Of a stretch of 64,000 nucleotides of DNA, positions 1-10,276 are shown piece by piece; position 1 is the stretch's first letter, and the number at the start of each line of letters is the position of its first letter. The notes under the pieces were generated by a model. That model made no database searches. It was not told where the DNA came from and saw only the letters and a list, made by a program, of their open reading frames with translations. The position numbers were made by a program, and so were the translations under genes. The stretch comes from Aristolochia californica. Lineage: Eukaryota > Streptophyta > Magnoliopsida > Piperales > Aristolochiaceae. The stretch lies in contig JARWKL010000004.1 in assembly GCA_029961685.1 (NCBI GenBank), positions 17,110,348 through 17,174,347 of the forward strand, given 5' to 3'.

Positions 1-534
1 CAGAAATAATCTCATTACTACTCTTACAGCAGATACATGGCCCAGTAACCCACCCGCCCAGTATATTAAAAAATTAACTAGTTTGGAGATAGCTGACCAC
101 AAGACAAAGAACTTATGTTAAGACTGTGATGAACCGTATAGGGCAGGCCATCAGTGTAAATGGTTGTTTTGGTTAGAAGTTGATGAAGTAGCATAACCAG
201 AACAAAGTGATGATCATACTAAGGAAGATGCACAAGAAATCTCTCTACATGCCATTACCGGCTAGAAATCCCCCAAAAACTATGCAAGTTAGGACTCGGG
301 TGATGGACCAAACCTTGTCAGCTTTGTGGATTCGGGAAGTATACATAATTTTCTTAGTTTAACGGCTGCTCTACACCTTCAACTACAGATCCTTCCACAC
401 CCAATAGCCACGGTTTTGGTTGCCAATGGAGAGAAAATTCCTAGTTATGGAATCAACAAAGCAGTAAACTTCTCAATCGGTATAACTTTATTTCATTTAT
501 AATTTTTTGTCATAGCTTTAGCAGGGTTCAAAGG
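1..534 (+). mobile_element. Ty3/gypsy fragment G0 (gag zinc knuckle and protease start)
   Basis: A degenerate piece of gag-pro from the same gypsy family as G1 and G3. Around 115-175 the translation gives a gag zinc knuckle with CDEPYRAGHQC followed by KWLFW, with an in-frame TAA inside the first Cys pair. Around 320-500 it gives the retropepsin start (VDSGS then HNFLSLTAA) and the flap-side stretch VANGEKIPSYGINKAV, closely matching 16030-16180. Similarity stops at about 520-534, where the G1 LTR-like sequence begins. Several stops and shifts make it non-coding. It is probably the host element into which G1 inserted, but the left part lies outside the window. Confidence 0.8.
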
Positions 535-1368
535 AGGCAACAACAACTCACTCAATAGGATTTATTTCTTATATTACTTTGAGTAGGATTTGTTTCTTAT
601 ATTGTTTTAAGTAGGAGTTATTTGTAATTACTTTATATGTAAGGGCATTATGGGGAATTATTGTAACCCTAACCATAAAACTCCATGACGTGACCTATTT
701 AAGGGAGAGGAAGGAAAGAAATAGGTAAGCCTTGAGATTTTAGAATAACCTAGTCTAAACAGGTTGAGATCACCTTTTGATCTCGAGTTTAGGGTTTACA
801 CCAAAAATCCAACCTATCCTTCACCTTCCATTGCCATCCATCTTCACCCAAATTCATCCCACATCATCCATACTAAGAAGAGGAGCTTCCTGCCCCTTTT
901 CCAAGCCCAAAGAGTGGGTCTTCCCTCATCATCAGCGTCAACAACAAGTAGGGTTCAATTCACTCTTGACGAGCAGCAAAAAAAGAAGATTTCTGGTTCT
1001 TTCACATGAAGGATTAGAACAACTCTTCATGCTGGGGAGTCATCACAGAAACAGAGCAAGGACAGCCATCAACGTGAGCCAAGGTTGCCCCCTAAGCTAG
1101 GCCTTCAAGTCCTAGAACAAGCTGCATCAAATCAGGGTTGAAACCCTAATTTATGTGAGCAAGAATAGGTATTCCTCCATTATCTCTCCACCTAAATTAA
1201 TTCCATTCTAGCTATAACTTTAGCACTAGAATGAGTTCATAAAAATAGAGACTGATCACTGGTGGAAGATTACCCAAATAAGGGATCTTTAACCCTCCTT
1301 ATCGAGTCCAGCAACTCAATACCAGTGCTGGATTCACAAATCTCAATCCATGACCTGGGACCATAACA
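535..1368 (+). repeat. Probable 5' LTR of G1 (left edge uncertain)
   Basis: The right edge is set by ...CATAACA followed after three bases by the primer-binding site. A TATA-like CCTATTTAAGGG lies near 692-704, as expected for an LTR promoter. The last part resembles the end of the LTR-like region at 15160-15243 (a shared ccagtg...attcac...gggac...ataaca pattern). I could not find a clear TG start next to the break with G0, so the start may be truncated. The short open frames at 764-1100 have no recognisable domain and are treated as LTR or leader sequence. Confidence 0.55.
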
Positions 1369-2149
1369 ATTTGGTATCAGAGCAGGGTAACTTGGGGGAT
1401 AATATCAGCAATGAAGAAATCCAAATCAGGATACAAAAGATAGAAGATAGCCTTGAAACAACTCAACCAATGTTGGGGAAGGTTTGTGGTTTGGAAGAAG
1501 AGATGAGCCGAGTCATCAACATGCTACAGGAGTTGAGGACAGAGAGACATCAGAGTCCAGATGTGAGAGAGGTTGCTCAACCAAATCACAGAAGAGGAGA
1601 CCAGTGTCCGTGGCTCATTGCTGTCCAAGGACCTCAACATGGCGGCACAGTTCCAAGGTACACCAAGTTAGAGTTTCCCTCTTTCAATGGTTCTGTTGAT
1701 CCCTTAATTTGGTTGCATAGATGTGAATTTTTTTTTTTGAACCAAGGGACTACTGAATGGGATAAGGTGCAATTAGCCTCTTTCTATATGACAGATGAAG
1801 CCCTGTTATCGGTTACTCAAGTAGAGAAAGAGAGACTGGGAATGACATGGGGAGAATTTAAAAATCTATGCACAATTAGATTTGGGCCTCCCAGCAACCC
1901 CTGGGAGAGTTAGTCCTATTGAGACAAACTGGTTCAGTGGAACAATATCAAAAGCTTTTCTTGGAAAAGTTGCCTCGTGCTAGTGAGAGAGTATTGGTTA
2001 ACCAACAGGTCTCCTTATTCGCAGCAGGTCTCAATGAGTATTTAGGGCTAGAGATAGAACTCCTTATGCCCACGGATTTAGCTCATGCCATGAATATGGC
2101 CGGAGCAATGGAACAACGACAACAGTTGCAGCAACGAAAGCCGAGTTGA
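1350..2149 (+). pseudogene. G1 gag capsid region, frameshifted
   Basis: Two consecutive open frames (1350-1913 and 1919-2149) together read as a gypsy Gag. The N-terminal part (from about 1387) is polar and probably coiled-coil. Then comes the retrotransposon capsid signature: FPSFNGSVDPLIWLHRCEFF at about residues 110-130, then FYMTDEALL, WGEFKNLC and, in the second frame, VEQYQKLFLEKLPRASERV and FAAGLNEYLG. A small frameshift and a TAG near 1911-1918 separate the halves. The true start is after the primer-binding site, so the ATG at 1350, which precedes it, is not credible. Not functional. Confidence 0.85.
1372..1383 (+). promoter_or_regulatory. Primer-binding site, initiator tRNA-Met type
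   Basis: TGGTATCAGAGC lies three bases after the LTR end. It is the standard plant retrotransposon primer-binding sequence for the 3' end of initiator tRNA-Met, where minus-strand DNA synthesis would start. Confidence 0.9.
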
Positions 2150-2780
2150 TCGGGTGAGAGGAACACTTTCTCCACGTGGCAAGGGTGCCACTATAATTCA
2201 TCTCAGGGAGCATCTCCAGCAGCACCATCCAGACACACTCCGACTACGACTCGGTTAGCCAATCCCCGCCCTGGTAATTCCCTATCGAGCTTTACAAAAA
2301 AATTGATGAGTACGAAGATGGCAGAAAGGTGGTCCAAAATTTATGTTATAACTGCGATGAGCAGTATCGGGTAGGACACCAATGTAAACGATTGTTTTGT
2401 CTCGAGGTGGAGGATTCAGAGGAGCTAGAGGATATTATCGAGGAGGAACCACCAGAGATATCCTTGCATGCTATTACTGGGTAGAAATCGCCCACTATAA
2501 TGCAAGTCCGAGCTCATGTCATCGATCGAGAACTGGTAGGACTAGTCAACTCGGGGAGTACACACAATTTTCTGAGTTTGATAGCTGTACAGCATCTATA
2601 GCCCTAGATATACACTCATCCAATAGCCACCGTCTCAGTGGTCAATGGCGAGAAGGTCCCTAAATATGAGATTAGTAAGGCAGTAACTTTTTCCATTGGC
2701 TCTACTTGGTTTAATGCTAAATTTTTTGTTATTCCCCTGGCGGGATTTGATATGGTATTAGGCATTAAAGGGTTACAAAA
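2150..2780 (+). pseudogene. G1 gag zinc knuckle and protease, cut by copia C1
   Basis: The linker 2150-2330 is degenerate. At 2341-2400 the frame gives CDEQYRVGHQC, the gag zinc knuckle, then an acidic stretch (EVEDSEELEDIIEEEP) and SLHAITG. At 2500-2770 comes the retropepsin domain. Its catalytic motif reads VNSGSTHNFLSL where the family has VDSGS, so the active-site Asp is Asn here. It continues as VNGEKVP, FSIGSTWFNAKFFVIPLAGF and DMVLGIKGLQ. The frame is interrupted several times. The C-terminal end resumes at 8117 on the other side of C1. Confidence 0.85.
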
Positions 2781-3174
2781 TGTTGGAAGATAGGCTGAAG
2801 CCCACGAGCTCAAGACAAGAAGCCCACACGTCAAAGGAGTGGCATATGTGTAAAATATGGTACTTTCCATAAAGATGGCATAGAAGTGTAAATATGTATT
2901 CCTTTTATGTCTTTTGTTTTATCAAGTTCTAGCCCTAAGGGTATTGTAAAACTATAAATAAAGGAAATGGCTAAGAGGTAGGGCATTGAAGCACTCTCCT
3001 CTCTTTCCACAAATTCGTTCAGCCCTCATTTTTCTTTTTGACGCAACCCTCTTCTCCCTTAATCCAAACTCTCTTCTTCCACGTTCTTCTTCTTCTCTTC
3101 TCCTTCTCTCTTCTTCTTCTTCTTCTTCTTTCTTGTTGATCTAAAGTTCCTTTCATGAGATCCTAAATTCTACA
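2781..3174 (+). repeat. 5' LTR of copia C1
   Basis: Starts TGTTGGAAGAT and ends AAATTCTACA, directly followed by the primer-binding site. It contains a TATA-like ACTATAAATAAAGG near 2949-2963, followed by a CT-rich stretch (about 2997-3130) that fits the R/U5 leader of such LTRs. Confidence 0.95.
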
Positions 3175-3186
3175 TGGTATCAGAGC
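3175..3186 (+). promoter_or_regulatory. Primer-binding site of C1 (tRNA-Met type)
   Basis: TGGTATCAGAGC immediately abuts the 5' LTR end. Confidence 0.95.
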
Positions 3187-4077
3187 AAGGATTTTAGGAT
3201 CTCTTCATGGAGTTATTATGAAATCTGTTCAAGAAGTTTTAAAAGGAGTTCAGTCGTAAAGAGATAAGTTCATCATCTTCTTATTTACGTATGTTTTTGT
3301 TTCCTTTTCTTATTTACATACTCCTTTTTACTGTTTTTCTTTACTTCTAGAATTTTGAGTCACATCACGTCAAAATAAATCTTTATATGTTGTAAAGATT
3401 TATTTCTATGATTAAATTGATGTTATAATCTTGACTCCTTGTAAATCAATTACAAGAGTGATCAAGATCATTTGCTATTTGCATCTTATTAAGATTGATG
3501 GGTGAAATTCAATTACCTTTATGTAATTTGGATCCATCTCATTTGAGGTAGATTTCCAGCACATGTTACTGTATCTTCTCCTACTTAAGGTTGCTCATGG
3601 GTTTGTGTTATGTTGTTGGATGCCCATATTATGTTTGATGAAATGCCAGCAGTCATTTACCCTTTGTAGTTCCATTTTTTTTTTTACTTCAAAATTTGAA
3701 TTTTTTCTTATGTTGAAGTCTCTCATGAGCTGAAGATAAATCTCTTCCAAGTGTCTTGGTTTGTCGTTAAATCTTCTCTAAATTTTGGTCTATTGCTCAT
3801 TTGTGTTGGAGTTTGGATTAAGGCCTAATCGGTTGCATCTATTTTCTTCTCTTTGTTCTTATGAATACAAGAGAAGATGTGTGATGGCTGGATGTTATTA
3901 TCACTTTTTAAAGGCACAAATTTTTTGATAGTTTGGTGCCTGCCCTTGTGAAAGAAATTGCTTCTTGTTCTCTTTTGTTGGTGATTGATTTGGTCTACGG
4001 GTTCTTCAAATTTCATAGAGTAATTGTTCTTTGAAGAAGGCCTTTTCACTTGACCTGCATATTTTACTTGCCTCATC
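3187..4077 (+). other. Untranslated leader of C1
   Basis: About 890 bp between primer-binding site and gag, T-rich, with no domain visible in any frame. The antisense open frame across its end has no recognisable domain. Confidence 0.6.
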
Positions 4078-4920
4078 ATGGAGATTGGATACAATAATAA
4101 TAAGAGTGATATACTCCATATTACTACAATCCCACTTAGAGGTCTCTCCAATTACATGAGCTCATCACAATCGGTTCGGAGGGTTCTCATTACTCGTGAC
4201 CTCTTGAGCCACGTTGTTAACTTTCCTCCTCTGATTGATGAAGAAGATGCGTCCTACCACAAGTAGGTTAAGGATGATAACATGGTGATAAGTTGGCTCA
4301 TTAATAGAATGGAAGAGCAGGTGGCCAACAATGTGGTCCCCTTGGAAACCACCAAGAACATATGGGACACTTGTGCCAAGCTTTACTCAAGCACTGCTTC
4401 ATTACAAAAAATATATGATGTCTTACAAAACATGTTGCATACGAAACATGGAGATAATATTCACAATTTTTTGGCACAGTTTCGCAGTCTTCTTCAAGAA
4501 TGGAAACTAGCTCAGCCATATTCCACTGATATTGCCGTTCAAGAACGACAAAGAGAAGCTTTGGCAGCAGCCATTTGCTGATCGAATATTAAACCATACC
4601 TTGAGCTGGCCAAAACTCAACTACTAAGTTCTTCTGCTCTTCCATCCTTTGATGATATTAGTGCTACATTACTTAGGATACCGGATCCATCCCCTCCTTG
4701 TCCTATTGATGCTCCATCGGTGATGTTCTCTGGCAATCGGGGAACATCTTCCTCGTCCCGAGGACGGGGTAGAAATAAGAGATGGGGTCGAACTATGAGA
4801 GAGGCTGAAAATAGAGGTGGTAGAACGGGTCAGAATTCTTTCTGTACTGAGCCTCTACTTTGCACTTATTGTGGCCATCAAAACCACCTTGTGGCATCAA
4901 GCTGGAAACTTCATGGCAAG
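4078..4920 (+). pseudogene. C1 gag (copia type) with two in-frame stops
   Basis: Copia Gag that would form the particle shell. Frame 1 reads through 4078-4263, a TAG at 4264, 4267-4578, a TGA at 4579, then on into the polyprotein. Recognisable parts are VISWLINRMEEQVANNV, TTKNIWDTCAKLYS, FLAQFRSLLQEWK and LAAAIC (capsid core), then a Gly/Arg/Ser-rich linker (SSSSRGRGRNKRWG). The zinc knuckle begins CTYCGHQNH, but where the family has a fourth zinc ligand before W-x-LHG there is Ser (ASSWKLHG). The stops are simple point changes because the frame is kept on both sides. Confidence 0.85.
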
Positions 4921-6321
4921 CCTTATTGGGCCACATCTAACCCAGTCTCAGTTAACGTTGAGAAAAATGAAGATCAGGCTGAATCATCATCCGGAAATGT
5001 GACTCTTACGGCTGAGGACTATGCTGCATTTCAGAAAATGAAGTTCTTCATCGAATCATCTATTCCCTCATCATCTATTGCTGCCACTATTATTGCCTCA
5101 GGTATGCTTTCTTCCTCTTCTTCCTCTTCCTCTTGGATCATCGCCTCCGGGGCCTCCGAACATCTATCAGGTAACAAACACTTGTTGCAGTCCTTATCTC
5201 CTTGTTATCCTCATAAATTCGTTACTATTTCTGATGGTACCCAAACCAAGGTCCTTGGCAAAGGTTCCTCCTCTCTTACCTCATCTATTCCCCTTCAAGA
5301 TGTTTTGTTTGTTCCTCAATTTCCTGTAAATTTGCTCTCGGTTAGCCAATTGACCAAACAATTAAATTGCTCTATCACCTTCTCACCGTCTTCTTTTGTC
5401 TTTCAGGATCTCACTACGAAGTGGGTGATTAGTGTCGGTCATGAAAAGGGGGGTTTGTACTATTTCACTCTTCCACCATTAGCTGCATTATCGTCCACTA
5501 CATATGAGGCCCAACTTTGGCAGAACCGACTTGGTCATCCGTCTACCCCTTCACTTCGTTCTTTGGTTCCATCTTTAAAAGGACTTTCTAATATCAGTTG
5601 CGAGGTTTTTCAGTTAAGTAAACATGTCAGGAGTACATATTTTCCTCGTCTTACAACTACAAGTACTGCTCCATTTGAGCTAATACATTCTGATGTATGG
5701 GGCCCTTTATGTGTCTCAAATATTTCCCAAGTTAAATATTTTGTCATTTTTGTTGATTATTTTACTCGAGTGACTTGGTTATATCTATTTAAAGAGTGTT
5801 CCGAAATTCTTCCTTTGTTTAAAAATTTTCATGCTATGGTCTTGACACAATTTGGGAAGAAAATTCAAACCCTTAGATCTGATAATGCTAAGGAATATAT
5901 GTCTCATGACTTCAAATCATTTTGTGAGAGTAATGTACTTATTCATCAAACATCATGTGCCTATACTCCTCAACAAAATGGTGTTGTTGAAAGGAAGAAT
6001 CGTCATCTTCTTGAAGTTGCTCTGGGCCTCCTCTACTCCATGAAGGTAGCCTATTTCTATTGGCCTCATGCTATACTTACAACATGCTTTCTCATTAATA
6101 GGTTACCTTCATCAGTCCTTCATCATAAAACTCCTTACTCTGTGTTATTTAATGGTGAAGATCCTTTTTCTCTTCCTTTGAAAATGTTTGGATGTACATG
6201 TTTTGTTCATGTTACATTTCCACATAAAAATAAACTTGATCCTCGGTCTATGAAGTACATTTTTTTGGGATACTCTCGCACCTAGAAAGGTTATGTCTGT
6301 TACAGCCCTAACCTTCCAAGG
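4921..6321 (+). pseudogene. C1 protease and integrase
   Basis: Same frame as gag. The protease motif around 5132-5175 reads WIIASGASEHLSGN where copia proteases have D-S-G; the catalytic Asp is Ala. Integrase follows: an N-terminal zinc region from LWQNRLGHPS (about 5515), with CEVFQLSKH where the family has C-x2-C, so one Cys is lost; then the DDE core with IHSDVWGP, LRSDNAKEY and QQNGVVERKN, whose D, D and E are all present. The C-terminal GYSRT is followed by a TAG at 6283 inside the usual GY...KGYVCY stretch. Dead because of protease, zinc-site and stop changes. Confidence 0.9.
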
Positions 6322-6752
6322 ATGTTTATCTCTAGGGATGTGATTTTCTTTGAGGACACTCCCTTCTACTCCTCCCATGATGCTCCTCCAGGATGGACTT
6401 GTTCTTCTACTACTCCTTGTCCGCTTGTGCCATTCAATCTTGAAGTGGATCCATCCCCCAATACAAAATTGAATTCGGTACGCATCATCTTATCTATTGC
6501 TGCTAACTCCTCATGGCCCGTCTATCAGTTGGATGTTACAAATGCTTTTTTAAATGTTGATATCAGTGAGGAAATTTATATGGTTCAACCACCTGGTTAT
6601 GTGGTTGAGGGGGAGTCAGTATGCCAGTTAAAAAAGTCTTTATATGGGCTTAAGCAGTCCCCTCGGGCTTGATGTGATAAATTAGTCAAACACTCCTATG
6701 GTTTTGTTTTCATTCCGTATATTATAAAGATACGGTCAAAGGGAAAATATTA
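6322..6752 (+). pseudogene. C1 reverse transcriptase N-terminal half, internally deleted
   Basis: It begins with the integrase tail (MFISRDVIFFEDTPFYSS) and jumps near 6455-6475 into the middle of RT (VRIILSIAANSSWPVYQLDV, then AFLNVDISEEIYMVQPPGY and [13 protein letters not shown]). The part with the WxxAMxxE and GCKWVxxxK motifs, present in C2 at 10319-10420, is missing: several hundred bases are deleted. After SPRA a TGA (6670-6672) is followed by a frameshift before 6753. Confidence 0.85.
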
Positions 6753-7718
6753 TTGGCCATATACGTGGATGATATTATCTTTACCGGTGATGATGCTTTG
6801 AGCATACAAGAGGTGAAGCATATGATATGTCAAGAATTCAAGACTAAAGACCTTGGTATGTTTAAATATTTTTTGGGTATAGAAGTTCTTGAATCCAAAC
6901 ATGGGATAATATTTTCTCAAAGGAAATATGTCTTGGATCTCCTTGAAGAAACAAGAATGAAGGGTTGTAGACCAGTTGACACACCTATGGATACAAATGT
7001 AAAATTATGTGCGACAAATGAAGAAGATATTGATATTGGCAAATATCAAAGACTCGTGGGAAAACTGATTTATCTCATGGTAACTAGGCTAAACATATCA
7101 TATGTTGTAAGTGTAGTGAGTCAATTCATGCACAAACCACAAATTACCCACTGGCAGGCTTTAGAGAGAATATTACGTTATCTAAAAGGAGCTCCAGGAA
7201 GAGGATTGTTGAATAAAAAATATGGGCACTTCCACATAGAAGGCTTCTCAGATGCAGATTGGGCTGGATCTCCTGATGATAGAAAATCTACATTAGGATA
7301 TTGTACTTTGGTTGGGGGAAACTTGGTTACATGGAAAAGTAAGAAGCAAAATGTGGTTGCAAGATCTAGTGCCAAAGCAGAATACAGAGCTATGGCCCAT
7401 ACCGTTAGTGAACTTTTATGGATCAGGATCCTTCTTACCGAACTAGGTTTTTATAAAAAAGGTTCCATGAATTTGCATTGTGATAATCAAGCAGTCATTC
7501 ATATCAGATCAAATCCAGTTTTTCATGAAAGAATTAAACATATTGACGTGGATGGTCATTTTATATGGGAGAAGTTTCAAGCAGGAATAATCTCTCTCAA
7601 ACGTGTGTCATCTCAAGAGCAAGTAGCTGATATTCTCACTAAACCCGTTACATCTAAAATCCTTTCGTTTATATGTGGCAAGCTGGATATTTATGATGTC
7701 TTTTCTCCTCCAGCTTGA
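6753..7718 (+). pseudogene. C1 RT C-terminus and RNase H
   Basis: An open 321-codon frame starting right at the RT active site: AIYVDDIIFTG (the YVDD box), then DLGMFKYFLGIEV and MKGCRPVDTPMD. RNase H follows with FSDADWAGSPDDRKSTLGYC, SSAKAEYRAMAHTVSELLW, DNQAVIHI and HIDVDGHFIWEK, ending SPPA and a TGA that overlaps the purine tract, typical for copia. This segment is intact and its active-site residues are present, but it has no upstream continuity. Confidence 0.92.
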
Positions 7719-7725
7719 GGGGGAG
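7711..7725 (+). promoter_or_regulatory. Polypurine tract of C1
   Basis: CAGCTTGAGGGGGAG ends one base before the 3' LTR. It is the expected plus-strand primer site and overlaps the end of the RNase H frame. Confidence 0.9.
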
Positions 7726-8116
7726 TGTTGGAAGATGGGCTCAAGCCCACGAGCTCAAGACAAGAAGCCCACACGTCAAAGGAGTGGCATATGTGTAAAA
7801 TATGGTACTTTCCATAAAGATGTCATAGAAGTGTAAATATGTGTTCCTTTTATGTCTTTTGTTTTATCAAGTTGTAGCCCTAAGGGTATTGTAAAACTAT
7901 AAATAAAGGCATTGGCTAAGAGGTAGGGCATTGAAGCACTCTCCTCTCTCTCCACAAATTCGTCCAGCCCTCATTTTTCTTTTTGACACAACCCTCTTCT
8001 CCTTTAATCCAAACTCTCTTCTTCCACGTTCTTCTTCTTCTCTTCTCCTTCTCTCTTCTTCTTCTTCTTCTTTCTTGTTGATCTAAAGTTCCTTTCATGA
8101 GATCTTAAATTCTACA
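7726..8116 (+). repeat. 3' LTR of copia C1
   Basis: Same TGTTGG...CTACA ends as the 5' LTR, 391 bp, followed by the target duplication caaac and resumption of G1 coding sequence. The arginine-rich antisense frame across it is an artefact of the CT-rich leader. Confidence 0.95.
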
Positions 8117-9164
8117 CAAACGTTGGGCCCCATCCTGTGGGACTTTTTGGCTTTAACCATGAGCTTTCATTTGGCTGGAAATCGGGTGCTCTTACAAGGC
8201 TTTCAGATGGGCAGGACCCACTGCATGCACACTTTGCAGACACGGGATCAACCTGACAATACTAGTGATGGTTTGGTTGAGGAGTTCTTTGACCTATTCC
8301 AGGAGCCTTCGGGGTTGCCTCCCCTGAGGCACTGTGACACTAGGATCTGTCTAAAACAAGGATCTGAGGTAGTGGTCGTGCAACCATATCGTTACCCTCA
8401 CCTTCAGAAGGATGAGATAGAGCGTCAGTGCCATGAGATGTTGAAACAGGGTCTTATTCATCCCAGCCGCTCCCCGTTCTCTTCACCCGTCTTACTTGTG
8501 AAGAAACATGATGGGACATGGAGGTTCTATGTGGATTATCGGGAGTTGAACGTCCATACAGTAAAAGACAAGTTTCCGATTCCGGTAGTGGATGAGCTTC
8601 TGGATGAGTTACATGGGTCATGGTTATTCACTAAACTCGACCTCCATTCAGGATGCCATCAGGTTCGGATGTACCCCTCTGATATCGAGAAGACGACATT
8701 CCGCACACACCATGGCCACTTTGATTTCGTCATCATGCCGTTCGAGTTATCCAATGCACCCTCCACTTTTCAAGCTTTGATGAACGAGGTATTTAGTCCC
8801 TATCTTCAAAAAGTTGTTCTTGTATTTTTCAATGATATTTTGATATATAGCAAGTTGGTTGAGGAGCACTTGGCACACTTGAGGATTGTTTTCGACTTGT
8901 TACGAGCACATAAGCTCTATTTGAAACATTCCAAGTGTTCTTTTGCAGATTCACATGTGGGGTATCTGGGACACATTATCTCACATGAGGGGGTTATGGT
9001 GGATCCCGAGAAGATCCGAGCTATTCACGAGTGGCCGCAGCCACAGTCGTGTTCTGCATTACGGGGTTTTTTGGGTCTTGCGGGCTACTACCGCAAATTT
9101 ATTTAGAACTATGGGTCAGTGGCAGTACCATTGACTAGTGTACTCAAGAAAAATTCCTTTAAGA
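8117..9164 (+). pseudogene. G1 protease end and reverse transcriptase
   Basis: Continuation of G1 after C1. TLGPILWDF closes the protease region, followed by a spacer and a chromovirus-type [76 protein letters not shown]. The active-site box reads VFFNDILIYS, where the family has FFDDIL, so the first catalytic Asp is Asn. It then gives YLGHIIS, HEWPQP, LRGFLGLAGYYRKFI and a TAG (9104-9106), with a short readable extension to KKNSF before the break at about 9164. The 327-codon frame is otherwise open. Confidence 0.9.
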
Positions 9165-10276
9165 TAAGGTCAGAATTCAGTTGTGAGATGTGTCAGTTAA
9201 GTAAACATCAAAGGAGTACATACTCTCCTCGTCCAGAAGTCAAAAGTAACATTCCTTTTTCATTGATTCATATTGATGTTTGGGGGCCTTTGAGTGTCTC
9301 TAATATTTCTCAAGCTAAATATTATATCACTTTTATTGATGATTTCATTCGCACAACTTGGTTGTTTAGTTTTAAAGAGTGTTCTGAGATACCATCTATT
9401 GTTAAATCTTTTTAAGTGATGGTACTCATACAATTTGGTCAGAAGATAAAAATCCTCCGGTCTGATAATGCCAAAGAGTATATTTCAAAAGACCTTGAAT
9501 CCTTTTGTCAAGAGAATGGCATTATCCATCAGACATCATGTGCCTACACTCATCAACAAAATGGTGTAGCCAAAAAGAAAAATTGTCATATTCTTGAGGT
9601 ATCTCGAGGTCTATTATATGCCATGAAAGTTTCATATTTTTATTGGCCCCATGCTGTGCTTACACTGTGTTTTCTTATAAATCGTCTACCATCTACTGCT
9701 CTTGGGAATAAATCTCCCTACTCTAAACTGTTACCACATGATGATTCATTTTCATTACCATTGAAAGTCTTCGGTTGTCAATGTTTTGTTCATAATACTT
9801 TACCTAGACACAACAAACTTGACCCTAATCCTACAAAGTGTATCTTTTTGGGATACTTTCTCACACAAAAGGGTTATGTTTGTTATAGTCCCTCTTTGCA
9901 ACGTTTATTTGTGTCCAGGGATGTAACATTCTTTGAAGAATCCTCATATTATTCTGATAGAGCTCCACCTGGTATGTCATCAGTACCAAGTTCTCCTCGA
10001 CCGGTTGTGCCTTGTGATATAGAGATTGTTCAGACCCTAGAGACAATGGCCGATACCACACCTGCTTAATTGTTGGATCCACCAGAGGTAAGTCCTTCAT
10101 CACCAGTCATTTTTGGTCCTGAATTTGATACTCGTCCTATTGCTATAAGAAAAGAACCTCGTTCATGCACTCAACCTTCTAATTCTCATCCTATCTCAAA
10201 TTTTGTGTCTCATCATCGCCTCTCACCTTTATGTTGTCAGTTTCTTACTTCTATTTCCTCCATATCCGTTCCATAG
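9165..10276 (+). pseudogene. C2 integrase
   Basis: Starts with CEMCQLSKHQRSTYSPR (Cys pair of the zinc region), then FSLIHIDVWGP (first D), a TAA at 9413-9415, then LRSDNAKEY (second D) and QQNGVAKKKN, where the catalytic Glu of the family (ER-KN) is Lys. The tail gives FGCQCFVHNTLPRHNKLDP, IFLGYFLTQKGYVCYSP and VSRDVTFFEE, then a TAA (10067-10069) and a Ser/Pro-rich linker to 10276. Closely parallel to C1 4921-6400 but clearly diverged. Confidence 0.88.

Larger units (their letters stand above)
2781..8116 (+). mobile_element. Ty1/copia retrotransposon C1, both LTRs present, defective
   Basis: A complete-length copia insertion of 5336 bp. LTRs of 394 and 391 bp begin TGTTGG and end CTACA, with about a dozen mismatches between them plus a 3-bp length change. 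They flank PBS, leader, gag, protease, integrase, RT, RNase H and a purine tract. Flanking pentamers are caaaa (2776-2780) and caaac (8117-8121); the rejoined gypsy reading frame indicates caaac was the original target. Integrase before RT identifies copia rather than gypsy. In-frame stops, a frameshift and a large RT deletion make it non-autonomous. Confidence 0.95.
535..9164 (+). mobile_element. Ty3/gypsy chromovirus-like element G1, interrupted by copia C1 and truncated at its 3' end
   Basis: In order it carries an LTR-like region, a tRNA-Met primer-binding site, gag, a zinc knuckle, protease and reverse transcriptase, the usual Ty3/gypsy order. Copia C1 (2781-8116) splits the protease C-terminus. 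Joining 2775 to 8117 restores the family reading frame (LQ, then TLGPILWDF, as in G3 at 16260-16290). Similarity stops at about 9164, just after the RT connection (PLTSVLKKNSF), where copia C2 integrase sequence begins. RNase H, integrase and the 3' LTR are missing. The left boundary of the LTR is not certain. Confidence 0.85.

Noticed and set aside
764..1100. Two overlapping open frames (81 and 107 codons) in the G1 LTR
   Set aside because: No domain, and their position between a TATA-like site and the primer-binding site fits LTR or leader sequence.
7916..8098. Arg/Lys-rich minus-strand frame in the C1 3' LTR
   Set aside because: Antisense of a CT-rich leader; low complexity.
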